DNA from: Phymorhynchus buccinoides
Taxonomy: Eukaryota; Mollusca; Gastropoda; Neogastropoda; Raphitomidae
Reading direction: 5' to 3'
NCBI GenBank assembly: GCA_017654935.2
Contig: CM065689.1
Span: 62,008,606-62,072,605, forward strand
Length of the DNA: 64,000 bases
The notes beneath the pieces are model-generated. The model had not been told where the DNA came from and made no database searches. It saw only the letters and a program-made list of their open reading frames with translations. Below are positions 21,701-33,616 of this stretch, in pieces; the first letter of the stretch is position 1, and each line of letters opens with the position of its first letter. A program made the position numbers and the translations under genes.

Positions 21701-23692
21701 TTGAATTGTCAATGACAGTGTTTCTATTGCAGTGAGATAGATCGTTTCATTGAATTGTCAATGACGGTGTTTCTATTGCAGTGAGATAGATCGTTTCATT
21801 GAATTGTCAATGACGGTGTTTTTATTGCAGTGAGATAGATCGTTTCATTGAATTGTCAATGACGGTGTTTTTATTGCAGTGAGATAGATCGTTTCATTGA
21901 ATTGTCAATGACGGTGTTTCTATTGCAGTGAGATAGATCGTTTCATTGAATTGTCAATGACGGTGTTTCTATTGCAGTGAGATAGATCGTTTCATTGAAT
22001 TGTCAATGACGGTGTTTTTATTGCAGTGAGATAGATCGTTTCATTGAATTGTCAGTGACGGTGTTTCTATTGCAGTGAGATAGATCGTTTCATTGAATTG
22101 TCAATGACAGTGTTTTTATTGCAGTGAGATAGATCGTTTCATTGAATTGTTAGTGACGGTGTTTTTATTGCAGTGAGATAGATCGTTTCATTGAATTGTC
22201 AATGACGGTGTTTCTATTGCAGTGAGATAGATCGTTTCATTGAATTGTTAGTGACGGTGTTTTTATTGCAGTGAGATAGATCGTTTCATTGAATTGTCAA
22301 TGACGGTGTTTTTATTGCAGTGAGATAGATCGTTTCATTGAATTGTCAATGACAGTGTTTCTATTGCAGTGAGATAGATCGTTTCATTGAATTGTCAGTG
22401 ACGGTGTTTTTATTGCAGTGAGATAGATCGTTTCATTGAATTGTCAATGACGGTGTTTCTATTGCAGTGAGATAGATCGTTTCATTGAATTGTCAATGAC
22501 GGTGTTTCTATTGCAGTGAGATAGATCGTTTCATTGAATTGTCAATGACGGTGTTTCTATTGCAGTGAGATAGATCGTTTCATTGAATTGTCAATGACGG
22601 TGTTTCTATTGCAGTGAAATAGATCGTTTCATTGAATTGTCAATGACGGTGTTTCTATTGCAGTGAGATAGATCGTTTCATTGAATTGTCAATGACAGTG
22701 TTTCTATTCCAGTGAGATAGATCGTTTCATTGAATTGTTAGTGACGGTGTTTTTATTGCAGTGAGATAGATCGTTTCATTGAATTGTCAATGACGGTGTT
22801 TTTATTCCAGTGAGATAGATCGTTTCATTGAATTGTCAGTGACGGTGTTTCTATTGCAGTGAGATAGATCGTTTCATTGAATTGTCAGTGACGGTGTTTC
22901 TATTGCAGTGAGATAGATCGTTTCATTGAATTGTCAATGACGGTGTTTCTATTGCAGTGAGATAGATCGTTTCATTGAATTGTCAATGACGGTGTTTTTA
23001 TTGCAGTGAGATAGATCGTTTCATTGAATTGTCAATGACGGTGTTTTTATTGCAGTGAGATAGATCGTTTCATTGAATTGTCAATGACAGTGTTTCTATT
23101 GCAGTGAGATAGATCGTTTCATTGAATTGTCAATGACAGTGTTTTTATTGCAGTGAGATAGATCGTTTCATTGAATTGTCAATGACGGTGTTTTTATTGC
23201 AGTGAGATAGATCGTTTCATTGAATTGTCAATGACGGTGTTTCTATTGCAGTGAGATAGATCGTTTCATTGAATTGTCAATGACGGTGTTTCTATTGCAG
23301 TGAAATAGATCGTTTCATTGAATTGTCAATGACGGTGTTTCTATTGCAGTGAGATAGATCGTTTCATTGAATTGTCAATGACGGTGTTTCTATTCCAGTG
23401 AGATAGATCGTTTCATTGAATTGTCAATGACGGTGTTTCTATTGCAGTGAGATAGATCGTTTCATTGAATTGTCAATGACGGTGTTTCTATTCCAGTGAG
23501 ATAGATCGTTTCATTGAATTGTCAGTGACGGTGTTTCTATTCCAGTGAGATAGATCGTTTCATTGAATTGTCAGTGACGGTGTTTCTATTCCAGTGAGAT
23601 AGATCGTTTCATTGAATTGTCAATGACGGTGTTTCTATTGCAGTGAAATAGATCGTTTCATTGAATTGTCAGTGACGGTGTTTCTATTCCAG
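18735..23692 (+). repeat. 49-bp array carrying the exon-5 acceptor, about 101 copies
   Basis: Units repeat every 49 bp (18788, 18837 and so on). Each contains GATAGATCGTTTCATTGAAT, a pyrimidine-rich GGTGTTTCTATTGCAG or GGTGTTTTTATTGCAG acceptor and then TGAGAT. The final unit ends in TTTCTATTCCAG at the real exon-5 junction 23692/23693. TGAGAT also occurs inside exon 5 after CTGCGCAG, so the homogenised unit looks like an acceptor fused to internal exon sequence through a shared CAG. It thus offers about a hundred good 3' splice sites in front of the real one. Confidence 0.95.
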
Positions 23693-23819
23693 GTCAGTGC
23701 CAATGGTAATGTTCTGCGCAGTGAGATTGTGGGCTGCGTCAAGATGCGGGTGTTCCTGTCAGGCATGCCTGAGCTCCGCCTGGGCCTCAACGACAAAGTG
23801 CTGTTTGAGAGCACAGGAC
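23693..23819 (+). CDS. AP1M1: AP-1 complex subunit mu, exon 5 (about residues 182-224)
   Basis: This 127-bp exon reads VSANGNVLRSEIVGCVKMRV then FLSGMPELRLGLNDKVLFES and TG, plus the first base of an Arg codon. It belongs to the mu-homology domain, the cargo-binding half of AP-1 mu. SANGNVLRSEIVG and GLNDKVLFESTGR are diagnostic for AP-1 mu over AP-2 mu. The acceptor is TTTCTATTCCAG; the donor is GGAC/gtatgtgg at 23819/23820, phase 1, which joins exon 6 to give CGG (Arg). A Cys in IVGCVKM replaces the usual Ser. Both edges are copied in neighbouring arrays. Confidence 0.96.
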
Positions 23820-24362
23820 GTATGTGGCCTCTTTCCTTTTCAACTCTTTTGAATTGTACAGTGACCGTGGGTAGTCTGATTTCTTATAGAGAATTGGACG
23901 TATGCGGACCTCTTTCCTTTTCAACTCCTTTGAATCTTTTCAACTCCTTTGAATCGTACAGTGACCGTGGGTAGTCTGATTTCTTCTTTCCTTTTAAACT
24001 CCTTTGAATCGTACAGTGACCATAGGTAGTCTGATATCTTATAGAGCACAGGACGTATGTGGCCTCTTTCCTTTTAAACTCCTTTGAATCGTACAGTGAC
24101 CATAGGTAGTCTGATATCTTATAGAGCACAGGACGTATGTGGCCTCTTTCCTTTTAAACTCCTTTGAATCGTACAGTGACCATAGGTAGTCTGATATCTT
24201 ATAGAGCACAGGACGTATGTGGCCTCTTTCCTTTTAAACTCCTTTGAATCGTACAGTGACCATAGGTAGTCTGATATCTTATAGAGCACAGGACGTATGT
24301 GGCCTCTTTCTTCTTAAACTCCTTTGAATCGTACAGTGACCATAGGTAGTCTGATTTCTTAT
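23805..24362 (+). repeat. 80-bp array carrying the exon-5 end and donor
   Basis: The units contain AGAGCACAGGAC/gtatgtgg, that is the last 12 nt of exon 5 plus its donor, then CCTCTTTCCTTTTAAACTCC and GAATCGTACAGTGACCATAG. The true junction is at 23819/23820; copies occur near 23889 (diverged, AGAATTGGAC/gtatgcgg), 24045, 24125, 24205 and 24285. Spacing between regular units is 80 bp (24006, 24086). Confidence 0.93.
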
Positions 24363-24990
24363 TGTTTCTGATAAAATATTATCAATATGTAAATCTGTAA
24401 TGAATTACCTTAAGCTAATCTTCTCTTTTATTTAATCTTCCTTTTCTCCCTTAAATATAAAAAAAAGAGTTGTTCTGCAGATTGTAGAAATGTGTTACAG
24501 TGAGATCAAGAAAAGATCTATGTTAAAGAAAGAAAAGGAAAAGAATATTAACATTTTGTGCTACAATCACTGCAAGCATTTTAATAGAATTTCTGTTGAC
24601 ATTTATTTTAAACCAAAATTCATCACAAGTATGTGTATACCTTTGTAAACTGTTCTTTGGAGAAATGCAAAGTAGAGATGCACTTTGTGATCTGTAAGAT
24701 AATACATGATATTCTAATATACTTTGATATTGTGCTTTTTGTGAAGCCTAGTCATTGCATTATTTTTATTGTAAATGTGATCAGAAACATGAAATATGAT
24801 GAAATGTAACGGCAGTGCTGCCAGTTCCTGTACAGTACCCGTGTCATTTTGTCTCCTGAACATGTCATTGGATGCAACAGAAGGGCATGCATGGCTCACA
24901 GAATGGAGGAATGAAACACTGAATGAGAGCTAGGACATGATGCTGTCTTTAGTAGCATCGTCAACAGGTCATGTTAATAGCAGCAGCAGC
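24363..24990. other. Unique part of intron 5, no gene seen
   Basis: AT-rich non-repetitive sequence with no coding character. It is the longest unique piece of intron 5 and matches 35028-35660 on the other arm. Confidence 0.6.
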
Positions 24991-24999
24991 TGCCTTGTC

Positions 25000-25690
25000 A
25001 TCACCATTTTGACACTGATGACAATAATGGTGACAATAATGATGACAAAAATGATGACAATGACAACAATGATGACAATAACGACAATAACGATGACTTC
25101 AATGATGACAATAATGATGATAATAATGACAATAATGATGACAATAATGATGACAATAACGATGACAATAACGATAACAATGATGACAATAATGATGATA
25201 ATAATGATGACAATAATGATGACAATAATGATGACAACAATGATGACAACAATGACAATAATGATGACAACAATGATGACAATAATGATGATAACAATGA
25301 CAATAATGATGACAACAATGATGACAACAATGATGACAACAATGATGACAATAATGATGACAATAATGATGACAACAATGATGACAATAATGATGACAAT
25401 AATGATGACAATAACGATAACAGTGATGACAACAATGACAATAATGATGATAATAATGATGACAATAATGATGACAACAATGATGACAACAATGACAATA
25501 ATGATGACAATAATGATAACAATGATGACAACAATGATGACAATAACGATGACAAAAATGATGACAATAATAATGATGACAATAACATCGACAATAATGA
25601 TGACAATAACGATGACAATAACGATGACAATAACGACGACGATAACGATGACAATAGCGATGACAATAGCGATGACAATAACGACAACAA
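25000..25690. repeat. (GATGACAAT)n-type trinucleotide array before exon 6
   Basis: About 690 bp of interspersed GAT, GAC, AAT and AAC triplets. Triplet periodicity keeps long frames open in both directions (Met-Thr-Ile rich one way, Leu-Ser rich the other). It ends 25 bp before the exon-6 acceptor and does not contain the splice site. Confidence 0.95.
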
Positions 25691-25714
25691 TCAGTAATTA
25701 TCCTGACTGTTTAG

Positions 25715-25857
25715 GGGGCAAAAGCAAGTCTGTGGAGCTGGAGGATGTGAAGTTCCACCAGTGTGTGCGCCTGTCTCGCTTCGAGAACGACCGCACCATC
25801 TCGTTCATTCCCCCTGACGGAGAATTTGAGCTCATGTCCTATCGCCTCAACACGCAC
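25715..25857 (+). CDS. AP1M1: AP-1 complex subunit mu, exon 6 (about residues 224-271)
   Basis: This 143-bp exon supplies GG to complete Arg and then [40 protein letters not shown] and SYRLNTH. It is the most conserved core of the AP-1 mu homology domain. The acceptor is CTGACTGTTTAG; the donor is CAC/gtgagtgg at 25857/25858, phase 0, so the next exon should begin with the Val codon of HVKPLIW. That exon is not found downstream: the sequence reaches the palindrome axis at 29939 without it. The last 27 nt of the exon and its donor are repeated three times in all. Confidence 0.96.
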
Positions 25858-26018
25858 GTGAGTGGGAGGGTAGTTTGAGCAGCAATGCCTGCACTCATGT
25901 CCTATCGCCTCAACACGCACGTGAGTGGGAGGCTAGTTTGAGCAGCAATGCCGGCACTCATGTCCTATCGCCTCAACACGCACGTGAGTGGGAGGCTAGT
26001 TTGAGCAGCAGTGCCGGC
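25831..26018 (+). repeat. 63-bp array carrying the exon-6 end and donor, three copies
   Basis: The unit is CTCATGTCCTATCGCCTCAA CACGCAC/gtgagtgggagg followed by TAGTTTGAGCAGCAATGCC. Copies start at 25831 (the real exon end), 25894 and 25957. The inverted arm has four copies, so copy number differs between arms. Confidence 0.94.
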
Positions 26019-26330
26019 ATTCTGGACTCAACAGGAAGGGGGTGAATTTTGGACTCATTTGTTAGTTGTTGGGTTTTGTGTTGTTTTTAATCATACTTAT
26101 TTTTGTTTTGATGTTATAGTCGAGTGAAAAGTAGTAAATGTCGGTCCTCACTGCGGTTAAGAAGAAGAAAAACAACTCCTTATTGATAAGTCTATATTGA
26201 TATATTGCAATCAATAAGGCAGTGACAACAACAATGATTAAGTTTTGAGGAGAGTTTTTTTTTTAATGAGTACTTTAGGTGTTTTTTATTCACGACAATG
26301 CATCTTTCTTTAACCAGAATAATGATTCCA
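26019..26330. other. Unique part of intron 6, no gene seen
   Basis: Non-repetitive AT-rich sequence with T and A runs. No coding or RNA-gene character. Confidence 0.6.
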
Positions 26331-27285
26331 AGAAGAGAAACTCATAAAAAGATGACTTTCAGCATGAATGATTCCAACAAGATGACTCTTTCAGCATGAA
26401 TGATTCCAACAAGATGACTCTTTCAGCATGAATAATTCCAACAAGATGACTCTTTCAGCATGAATTATTCCAACAAGATGACTTTCAGCATGAATGATTC
26501 CAACAAGATGACTCTTTCAGCATGAATGATTTCAACAAGATGACTCTTTCAGCATGAATGATTCCAACAAGATGACTCTTTCAGCATGAATGATTCCAAC
26601 AAGATGACTCTTTCAGCATGAATGATTCCAACAAGATGACTCTTTCAGCATGAATGATTCCAACAAGATGACTCTTTTAGCATGAATGATTCCAACAAGA
26701 TGACTCTTTCAGCATGAATGATTCCAACAAGATGACTCTTTCAGCATGAATGATTCCAACAAGATGACTCTTTTAGCATGAATTATTCCAACAAGATGAC
26801 TCTTTCAGCATGAATGATTCCAACAAGATGACTCTTTCAGCATGAATTATTCCAACAAGATGACTTTCAGCATGAATTATTCCAACAAGATGACTCTTTC
26901 AGCATGAATGATTTCAACAAGATGACTCTTTCAGCATGAATGATTCCAACAAGATGACTCTTTCAGCATGAATAATTCCAACAAGATGACTTTCAGCATG
27001 AATGATTCCAACAAGATGACTCTTTTAGCATGAATGATTCCAACAAGATGACTCTTTTAGCATGAATGATTCCAACAAGATGACTTTCAGCATGAATGAT
27101 TCCAACAAGATGACTCTTTCAGCATGAATGATTCCAACAAGATGACTCTTTCAGCATGAATTATTCCAACAAGATGACTTTCAGCATGAATGATTCCAAC
27201 AAGATGACTTTCAGCATGAATGATTCCAACAAGATGACTCTTTTAGCATGAATGATTCCAACAAGATGACTTTCAGCATGAATAA
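26331..27285. repeat. 32/30-bp minisatellite in intron 6
   Basis: About 30 copies of CAACAAGATGACTCTTTCAG CATGAATGATTC (32 bp) with a 30-bp variant lacking one CT, and point variants (GATTCC/TATTCC/AATTCC, TTCAGC/TTTAGC). No splice-junction sequence is evident. Confidence 0.94.
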
Positions 27286-27736
27286 TGGTTCAAAGAAAAG
27301 AAACTTATGAGAATAAGTATTTTATCATGAGTAATGATTCAAAAATTTATAACAGAAGTTCAACTGCAAAAAACATTTATAATGCAAACATTTGTAAACT
27401 CACGAAAAAAAATAAAAAAATTATTATCATGTTGAAAGAACATGAACGACAAGGACACTCACACAAAACCATTAACGTACATAAATATCAAGTACATACT
27501 ACCTTAGAATTAAAATCCCCCCTTGCTCTCACTTGGAAAGTAAAGACGACAGAGAGAGAGAGAGAGAAGGGGGCATGCATGCATCATGCACAACAGAAAG
27601 ACAGAGCATACATTCAGGCACAAGGACATACACAGACACACAGATGCATGTGCATACATGCACATGCACACAAGTATGAGCATAAACGCACACAGACGCA
27701 AACAGGCCTTGGACACGCACGGCACACCAGACACAG

Positions 27737-27779
<43 letters not shown>

Positions 27780-29938
27780 CCACACACAGAGAGACAATGG
27801 GTATGTTGTTTTTTGTTTGTGGATCGAGCCACAAACCTATAACTCACTTTGTCGGTCGGTCGGTCTGTCTGTCGGTCGGTCAGTCCAAAATTGTCGCACA
27901 TTTTGACAAAATTGTCGCACTTCAAATCGAGGCTACACTTCAAATTGAGGCCGCTCTTTAAAATGATGTATTTTAAAAGCGTACAAAATAATAAACATAC
28001 GTAATACAGACACTACAACAGACACGACGAGTATGCGGTGCTTCTTTTGATGAGTATAAGTAGGATACATATCCTCCCCCCCCCCCCTCCCCCTCCCTTT
28101 TTTAAATTTTAAATGTTTTCCAAAAGATATAAAAAGTTACGAAATGGTGCAGAGATAACATTCTGGTTTACAGATTAAAATTATTGAAAAGCCAGGGGAG
28201 GTGACTCATGATTGGAGTGGTAAAAATAGACAGCGTGCCACAAACTATTACGATTTCGCGCTTGTTTACTCACGTTGTGATGCTGGGAAATCCCAGGATA
28301 ATTAATCCATTTTGTTGTGTCCTCAGTTGAGCACACATTTTCTCCCACACAACACCTTTCTACTCACTCAATCTAACAATTTGGCGGCTACAGTTACTTA
28401 AGATTATATTTTCCTATGTTTTATTTTTTCTCCTCTTCCATCTAACATGAATTTACATTAGCTTTGTGAAGAAAAGATATGGATCTGATCTAAAAGAAAA
28501 TCATCCCCATCCCACCCCCCTCACTCTCGCTCTCATTTTTATTGAAACAAAGCCTTACATTTTGCATAATAGTGTACCTCTTCTCATGAGGCAACAATAT
28601 TTCTATGAATAAATTTATTGATCCCCTCTCTCTCTGTATGTGTGTGTGTGTGCGTGCGCGTGTGTGTGTGTGCGTGTGTGTGTGTGTATGCATGCCAGTG
28701 TGTGTGTGTGTGTGTGTCATGTCAAATCAAGTCAAAATTATCTTTATTGAGGATAAAAGAGTAAGCTTGACAGCTTTTTTTCATCCTGTCCTCAAGAGTA
28801 TGTGTGTGTGTGGGATAAAAAGAACAGCAAACACCCAGGTAGTGGCAATTTAAAATTTTCGGGTTATTATTAAAACCTTTGTCGATAAAACCAAGGACTG
28901 CTAAAGAAAGCGAATGGTTGTGCCTTTATATACCCTTTGTTGTCAGCAGAAATCACCACTCACTCACTCTTTTCAAAAATATCACAACTCACTCACTCAC
29001 TGTGTGTGTGTGTGTGAGTTAATAATTAATAGTACATTTATATAGCGCTTTACCTCAGATGAGGCCCAAAGCGTTTTACAATCAATGATTCATCAACAGA
29101 CAACAAAAACAGCATTCAAGAATTACACCAACCAGCAACAGCGCATATACACAGCAACTCTCTCTCTCTCTAACACACACACACACACACACAGCACACA
29201 TTTTATTGATGCCACACACTCGTTCATACCCCATTCGGTAAGCCCCAGCAACCGAGCCGCATGGACTGACCACATACACAAACACCCTCGTATCACTACA
29301 CGTACGCACGCAGACAGACACACAAACACGGGCACGACAAACACACACCCCATGTGTGTGTGCGTGCGTGTGTGCGCGTGCGTGCCTGTGTGCGCATAGC
29401 TTCTTAAGATATTAAATCAATTACTTTTTTCAGAAGAAGGCCTGTACTATCAAATTAATAATTAGAACACAAATAAAATCGTATGCAAAACAAATCACTC
29501 TCAGGCATTCCTACTCTCTCTCTCTTCTCTCTCTCTATCTCTCTCGTCTCTCTCTCTCTCATCTGTCTCTCTCTCTGTCTCTCTCTCTCTCTCTCTCTCC
29601 ATCTCCTCTCTCTCTTCTTTGTATTTATATTTTTGAGGGCATTGTGTGTTTTTAAAAAACTTATGCTTATCTGTTTACCCTCATTAAAAAAACTTCGTAT
29701 TCGTATTCTCTCTCTCTCCTCTCTCAATTCTCTATCTCTCTCTGTCTCACGTCTCTCTCTCTCTCTCTCTCTCTCGTCTCTCTCCTCTCTCTCTCTCTCT
29801 GCTCTCTCTTCTCTCTCTCTCTCTCAAATGTGCTTGATCATATTTTGCTATTATTATTGCTTATTCAGTTATTGTATTTATGTTTTTTGCTACGGAGTGT
29901 ACGTGTGGGGGTGGGGGTACATGTGTGTGGGTGTGTGT
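27286..29938. other. Inner left palindrome arm: unique and microsatellite DNA, no gene
   Basis: Contains (AC)n at about 27739-27774, (TCGG)n-like DNA at about 27851-27884, (TG)n at about 28638-28717, and (CT)n at about 29513-29610 and 29707-29826. A short dispersed-repeat motif (TTATTGAGG...TAAGC...CCTCA) appears at about 28733-28797 and, inverted, at about 29634-29705. A TATATAGCGCTTTACC...AAAGCGTTTTACA motif at about 29038-29081 is of a kind common in marine invertebrate genomes. A 185-codon frame at 27285-27842 is low-complexity and not accepted. No AP-1 mu exon 7 is seen. Confidence 0.7.
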
Positions 29939-29947
29939 AAACACACA
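29932..29947. other. Palindrome axis with a 2-nt spacer
   Basis: TGTGTGT (29932-29938), AA, ACACACA (29941-29947). Symmetry continues outward on both sides through GTGGGGGTACATGTG-type sequence and the GCTAC...GTAGC and ATGTTTTTTGC / GCAAAAAACAT pairs, with small differences. A spacer of two bases is what a fold-back read gives. Confidence 0.9.
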
Positions 29948-32684
29948 CACCCACACACATGTACCCCCCACCCCCACACGTACACTACGTAGCAAAAAAC
30001 ATAAATACAATAACTGAATAAGCAATCAATAATAAGCAAAATATGATCAAGTCACATTTGAGTACGAGAGAGAGCAGAGAGAGACGAGAGAGAGAGACAC
30101 GACCGGAGAGAGCGAGAGAGAGAGAGAGAGAGAGAGAGATGAGAGAGAGAGAAGAGCGATCGAGAGAGAGAGAGAGAGAGAGAATATGAATACGAATACG
30201 AATGTTTATTGAGGGTTAATGAAATAAGCATAAGCTTTTTTACACACTGCCCTCAAAAATATAAAAACAAAGAAGATGAGAGAGAGAGGAAGAGAGAGAG
30301 AGATGAGAGGGAAGAACGGAGAGAGAGGAGACTCGAGAGAGAGAGAAGAGAGAAGATGGAGAGAGAGATGAAGGATGAGACGAGAAGATAAGAGAATGAT
30401 GCCTTGGATGCTGGACTGATTAGGTTTTGCATTACGATTTTATTTGTGTTCTAATTATTAATTTGATAGTCCACAGGCCTTCCTTCTTGAACAAGTAATT
30501 GATTGAATATCTTAAGAAGCTATGCTGCAAACATGCACCGCACTGAAGGCGGCACACACGCACTCACACACACATGTGTGTGTGTGTTTGTGTGCGTGTC
30601 CGTGTGTCTGTCTGCGTGCGTACTTTGTGTGTGAGGGTGTTTGTGTACGTGGTCAGTCCATGCGGCTCGGTTGCTGTGGCTTACCGAATGGGGTATGAAC
30701 GAGTTTGCGTCGATAAATGTGTGTGTTTATGTGTGTGCATGTGTGTGTGTTAGAGAGAGAGAGAGAGTTGGCTTTGTATATGCCGTTGTGCTGGTTGGTG
30801 TCATTCTTTGAATGCTGTTTTTGTTGTCTGTTGATGAATACTTGCTTGTAAAGCGCTTTGGGCTCCATCTGCGGTAAAGCGCTGATAGTAACTGTACAAT
30901 TACTTACTTACACACAGACACACACACAGTGTGTGAGTGAGTTGTTATCTTTTTTTTAAAGAGTGAGTGAGTGGTGATTTCTGCTGGCAACAAAGGGTAT
31001 AAAAAGGCACAGCCGTTCGCTTTCTTTAGCAGTCCTTGGTTTTATTGACAAATGTTTTAACAATAAACCGAAAATTATAATTTGCCACTACCTGGGTGTT
31101 TGCTGTTCTTTTTATCCCACACACACACATACTCTTGAGGACAGGATGAAAAAAAGCTGTCAAGCTTACTCCTTAATCCTCAATAAGGATCATTTTGACT
31201 TGACTTGACAATGACACACACACACACACCACCATGGCAATGCATACACACACACACGCACCGCCCAGCACACACGCGCGTCACGCACGACACACACACA
31301 TACAGATGAGAGAGTAGGGATCAATAAATTTATTGCATATAAATATTTGTTGGCCTCATGAGAAGAGGTACACTATTATGCAAAATGTAAGGCTTTGGTT
31401 TTAACAATAAAAATGAGAGCGAGAGTGTGTGGGGTGGGATGGGGATGATTCTCCTTTAGATCAGATCCATTTCTTTTCTTCACAAAGCTAATGTAAATTC
31501 ATGTTAGATGGAAGAGGAGAAAAAAGTAAAACATAGGAAAATATAATCTTAAGTAACTGTAGCCGCCAAATTGTCAGAGTGAGTGAGTAGAAAGCGTGTT
31601 GTGTGGAGAAAAAAAAAAAATGGGGGGGGGGTGTTTGCTCCCAACTGGGGAGGACACAACAAAATGGATTAATTATCCTGGGATTTCCCAGCATCACAAC
31701 GTGAGTAAACAAGCGCGAAATCGTAATAGTTTGAGGCACGCGATCTATTTTTACCACTCCAACCATGAGTCACCTCCCCTGGCTTTTCAATAATTTTAAA
31801 TCTGGAAACCAGAATGTTATCTCTGCATCATTTCGTAACTTTTTATATCTTTTGGAAAACATTTAAAACTATGTATCCTACTTATACTCATCAAAAGAAG
31901 CACCCGCATACTCGTCGTTCGTGTCTGTTACAGTGTCTGTATTACGTATGTTTATTATTTTGTGTACGCTTTTAAAGATACCTTATTTTAAAGAGCGGCC
32001 TCAATTATTTTGACGTGTAGCCTCGATTTGAAGTGCGGAGACAATTTTGTCAAAAATGTGCGACCCAACTTTTGCGACGACGTCCCGAGCCGACAGACCG
32101 ACCGACAGATCGACAAAGTGAGTTCTAGGTTTGTGGCTTGAGCCACAAACAAAAAACAAAAATACCCCATTGTTCTCTTGGTTCGTGACTCTGTGTGTGT
32201 GTTGTGTGTGTGCTGTGTGTGTGTGTGTGTGCCTGTGTCTGTGTGCGTGCGTGTCCAAGGCCTGTTTGCGTCTGTGTGCGTTTATGCTCATACTTGTGTG
32301 CATGTGCATGTATGCACATGCATCTGTGTGTCTGTGTATGTCCTTGTGCCTGAATGTATGCTCTGTCTTTCTGTTGTGCATGATGCATGCATGCCCCCTT
32401 CTCTCTCTCTCTCTCTGTCGTCTTTACTTTCCAAGTGAGAGCAAGGGGGGATTTTAATTCTAAGGTAGTATGTACTTGATATTTATGTACGTTAATGGTT
32501 TTGTGTGAGTGTCCTTGTCGTTCATGTTCTTTCAACATGATAATAATTTTTTTAATTTTTTTCGTGAGTTTACAAATGTTTGCATTATAAATGTTTTTTG
32601 CAGTTGAACTTCTGTTATAAATTTTTGAATCATTACTCATGATAAAATACTTATTCTCATAAGTTTCTTTTCTTTGAACCATTA
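29941..32684. other. Inner right palindrome arm: microsatellite-rich, no gene
   Basis: Inverted counterpart of 27286-29938: (GA)n at about 30065-30180 and 30280-30375, (TG)n and (AC)n near 30560-30760, 30905-30930 and 31205-31295, the GCGCTTTGGGC...GCGGTAAAGCGC motif at about 30850-30885, and low-complexity DNA to 32684. Differences from the left arm are mostly indels in simple sequence, more than in the 33-45 kb part. Confidence 0.7.
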
Positions 32685-33616
32685 TTCATGCTGAAAGTCA
32701 TCTTGTTGGAATCATTCATGCTAAAAGAGTCATCTTGTTGGAATCATTCATGCTGAAAGTCATCTTGTTGGAATCATTCATGCTGAAAGTCATCTTGTTG
32801 GAATTATTCATGCTGAAAGAGTCATCTTGTTGGAATCATTCATGCTGAAAGAGTCATCTTGTTGGAATCATTCATGCTGAAAGTCATCTTGTTGGAATTA
32901 TTCATGCTAAAAGAGTCATCTTGTTGGAATCATTCATGCTGAAAGTCATCTTGTTGGAATCATTCATGCTGAAAGTCATCTTGTTGGAATTATTCATGCT
33001 GAAAGAGTCATCTTGTTGGAATCATTCATGCTGAAAGAGTCATCTTGTTGAAATCATTCATGCTGAAAGAGTCATCTTGTTGGAATAATTCATGCTGAAA
33101 GTCATCTTGTTGGAATAATTCATGCTGAAAGAGTCATCTTGTTGGAATCATTCATGCTGAAAGAGTCATCTTGTTGGAATAATTCATGCTAAAAGAGTCA
33201 TCTTGTTGGAATCATTCATGCTGAAAGAGTCATCTTGTTGGAATCATTCATGCTGAAAGAGTCATCTTGTTGGAATCATTCATGCTGAAAGTCATCTTGT
33301 TGGAATTATTCATGCTGAAAGAGTCATCTTGTTGGAATTATTCATGCTGAAAGAGTCATCTTGTTGGAATTATTCATGCTGAAAGAGTCATCTTGTTGGA
33401 ATCATTCATGCTGAAAGAGTCATCTTGTTGGAATCATTCATGCTGAAAGAGTCATCTTGTTGGAATCATTCATGCTGAAAGTCATCTTGTTGGAATAATT
33501 CATGCTGAAAGAGTCATCTTGTTGGAATTATTCATGCTGAAAGAGTCATCTTGTTGGAATCATTCATGCTGAAAGAGTCATCTTGTTGGAATCATTCATG
33601 CTGAAAGTCATCTTTT
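32685..33616. repeat. 32/30-bp minisatellite, inverted copy
   Basis: Reverse complement of the array at 26331-27285, with the same unit variants (including the 30-bp form) but not the identical order of variants. Confidence 0.93.

Noticed and set aside
25001..25690. 229-codon Leu-Ser frame and 313-codon Met-Thr-Ile frame
   Set aside because: Products of a trinucleotide array. Only the last part of the plus-strand frame (from 25715) is real AP-1 mu exon 6.
27285..27842. 185-codon frame, also present on the other arm at 32125-32682
   Set aside because: It starts in a minisatellite and runs into (CA)n; low-complexity His/Thr content, no domain. Presence on both arms only reflects the inverted duplication.
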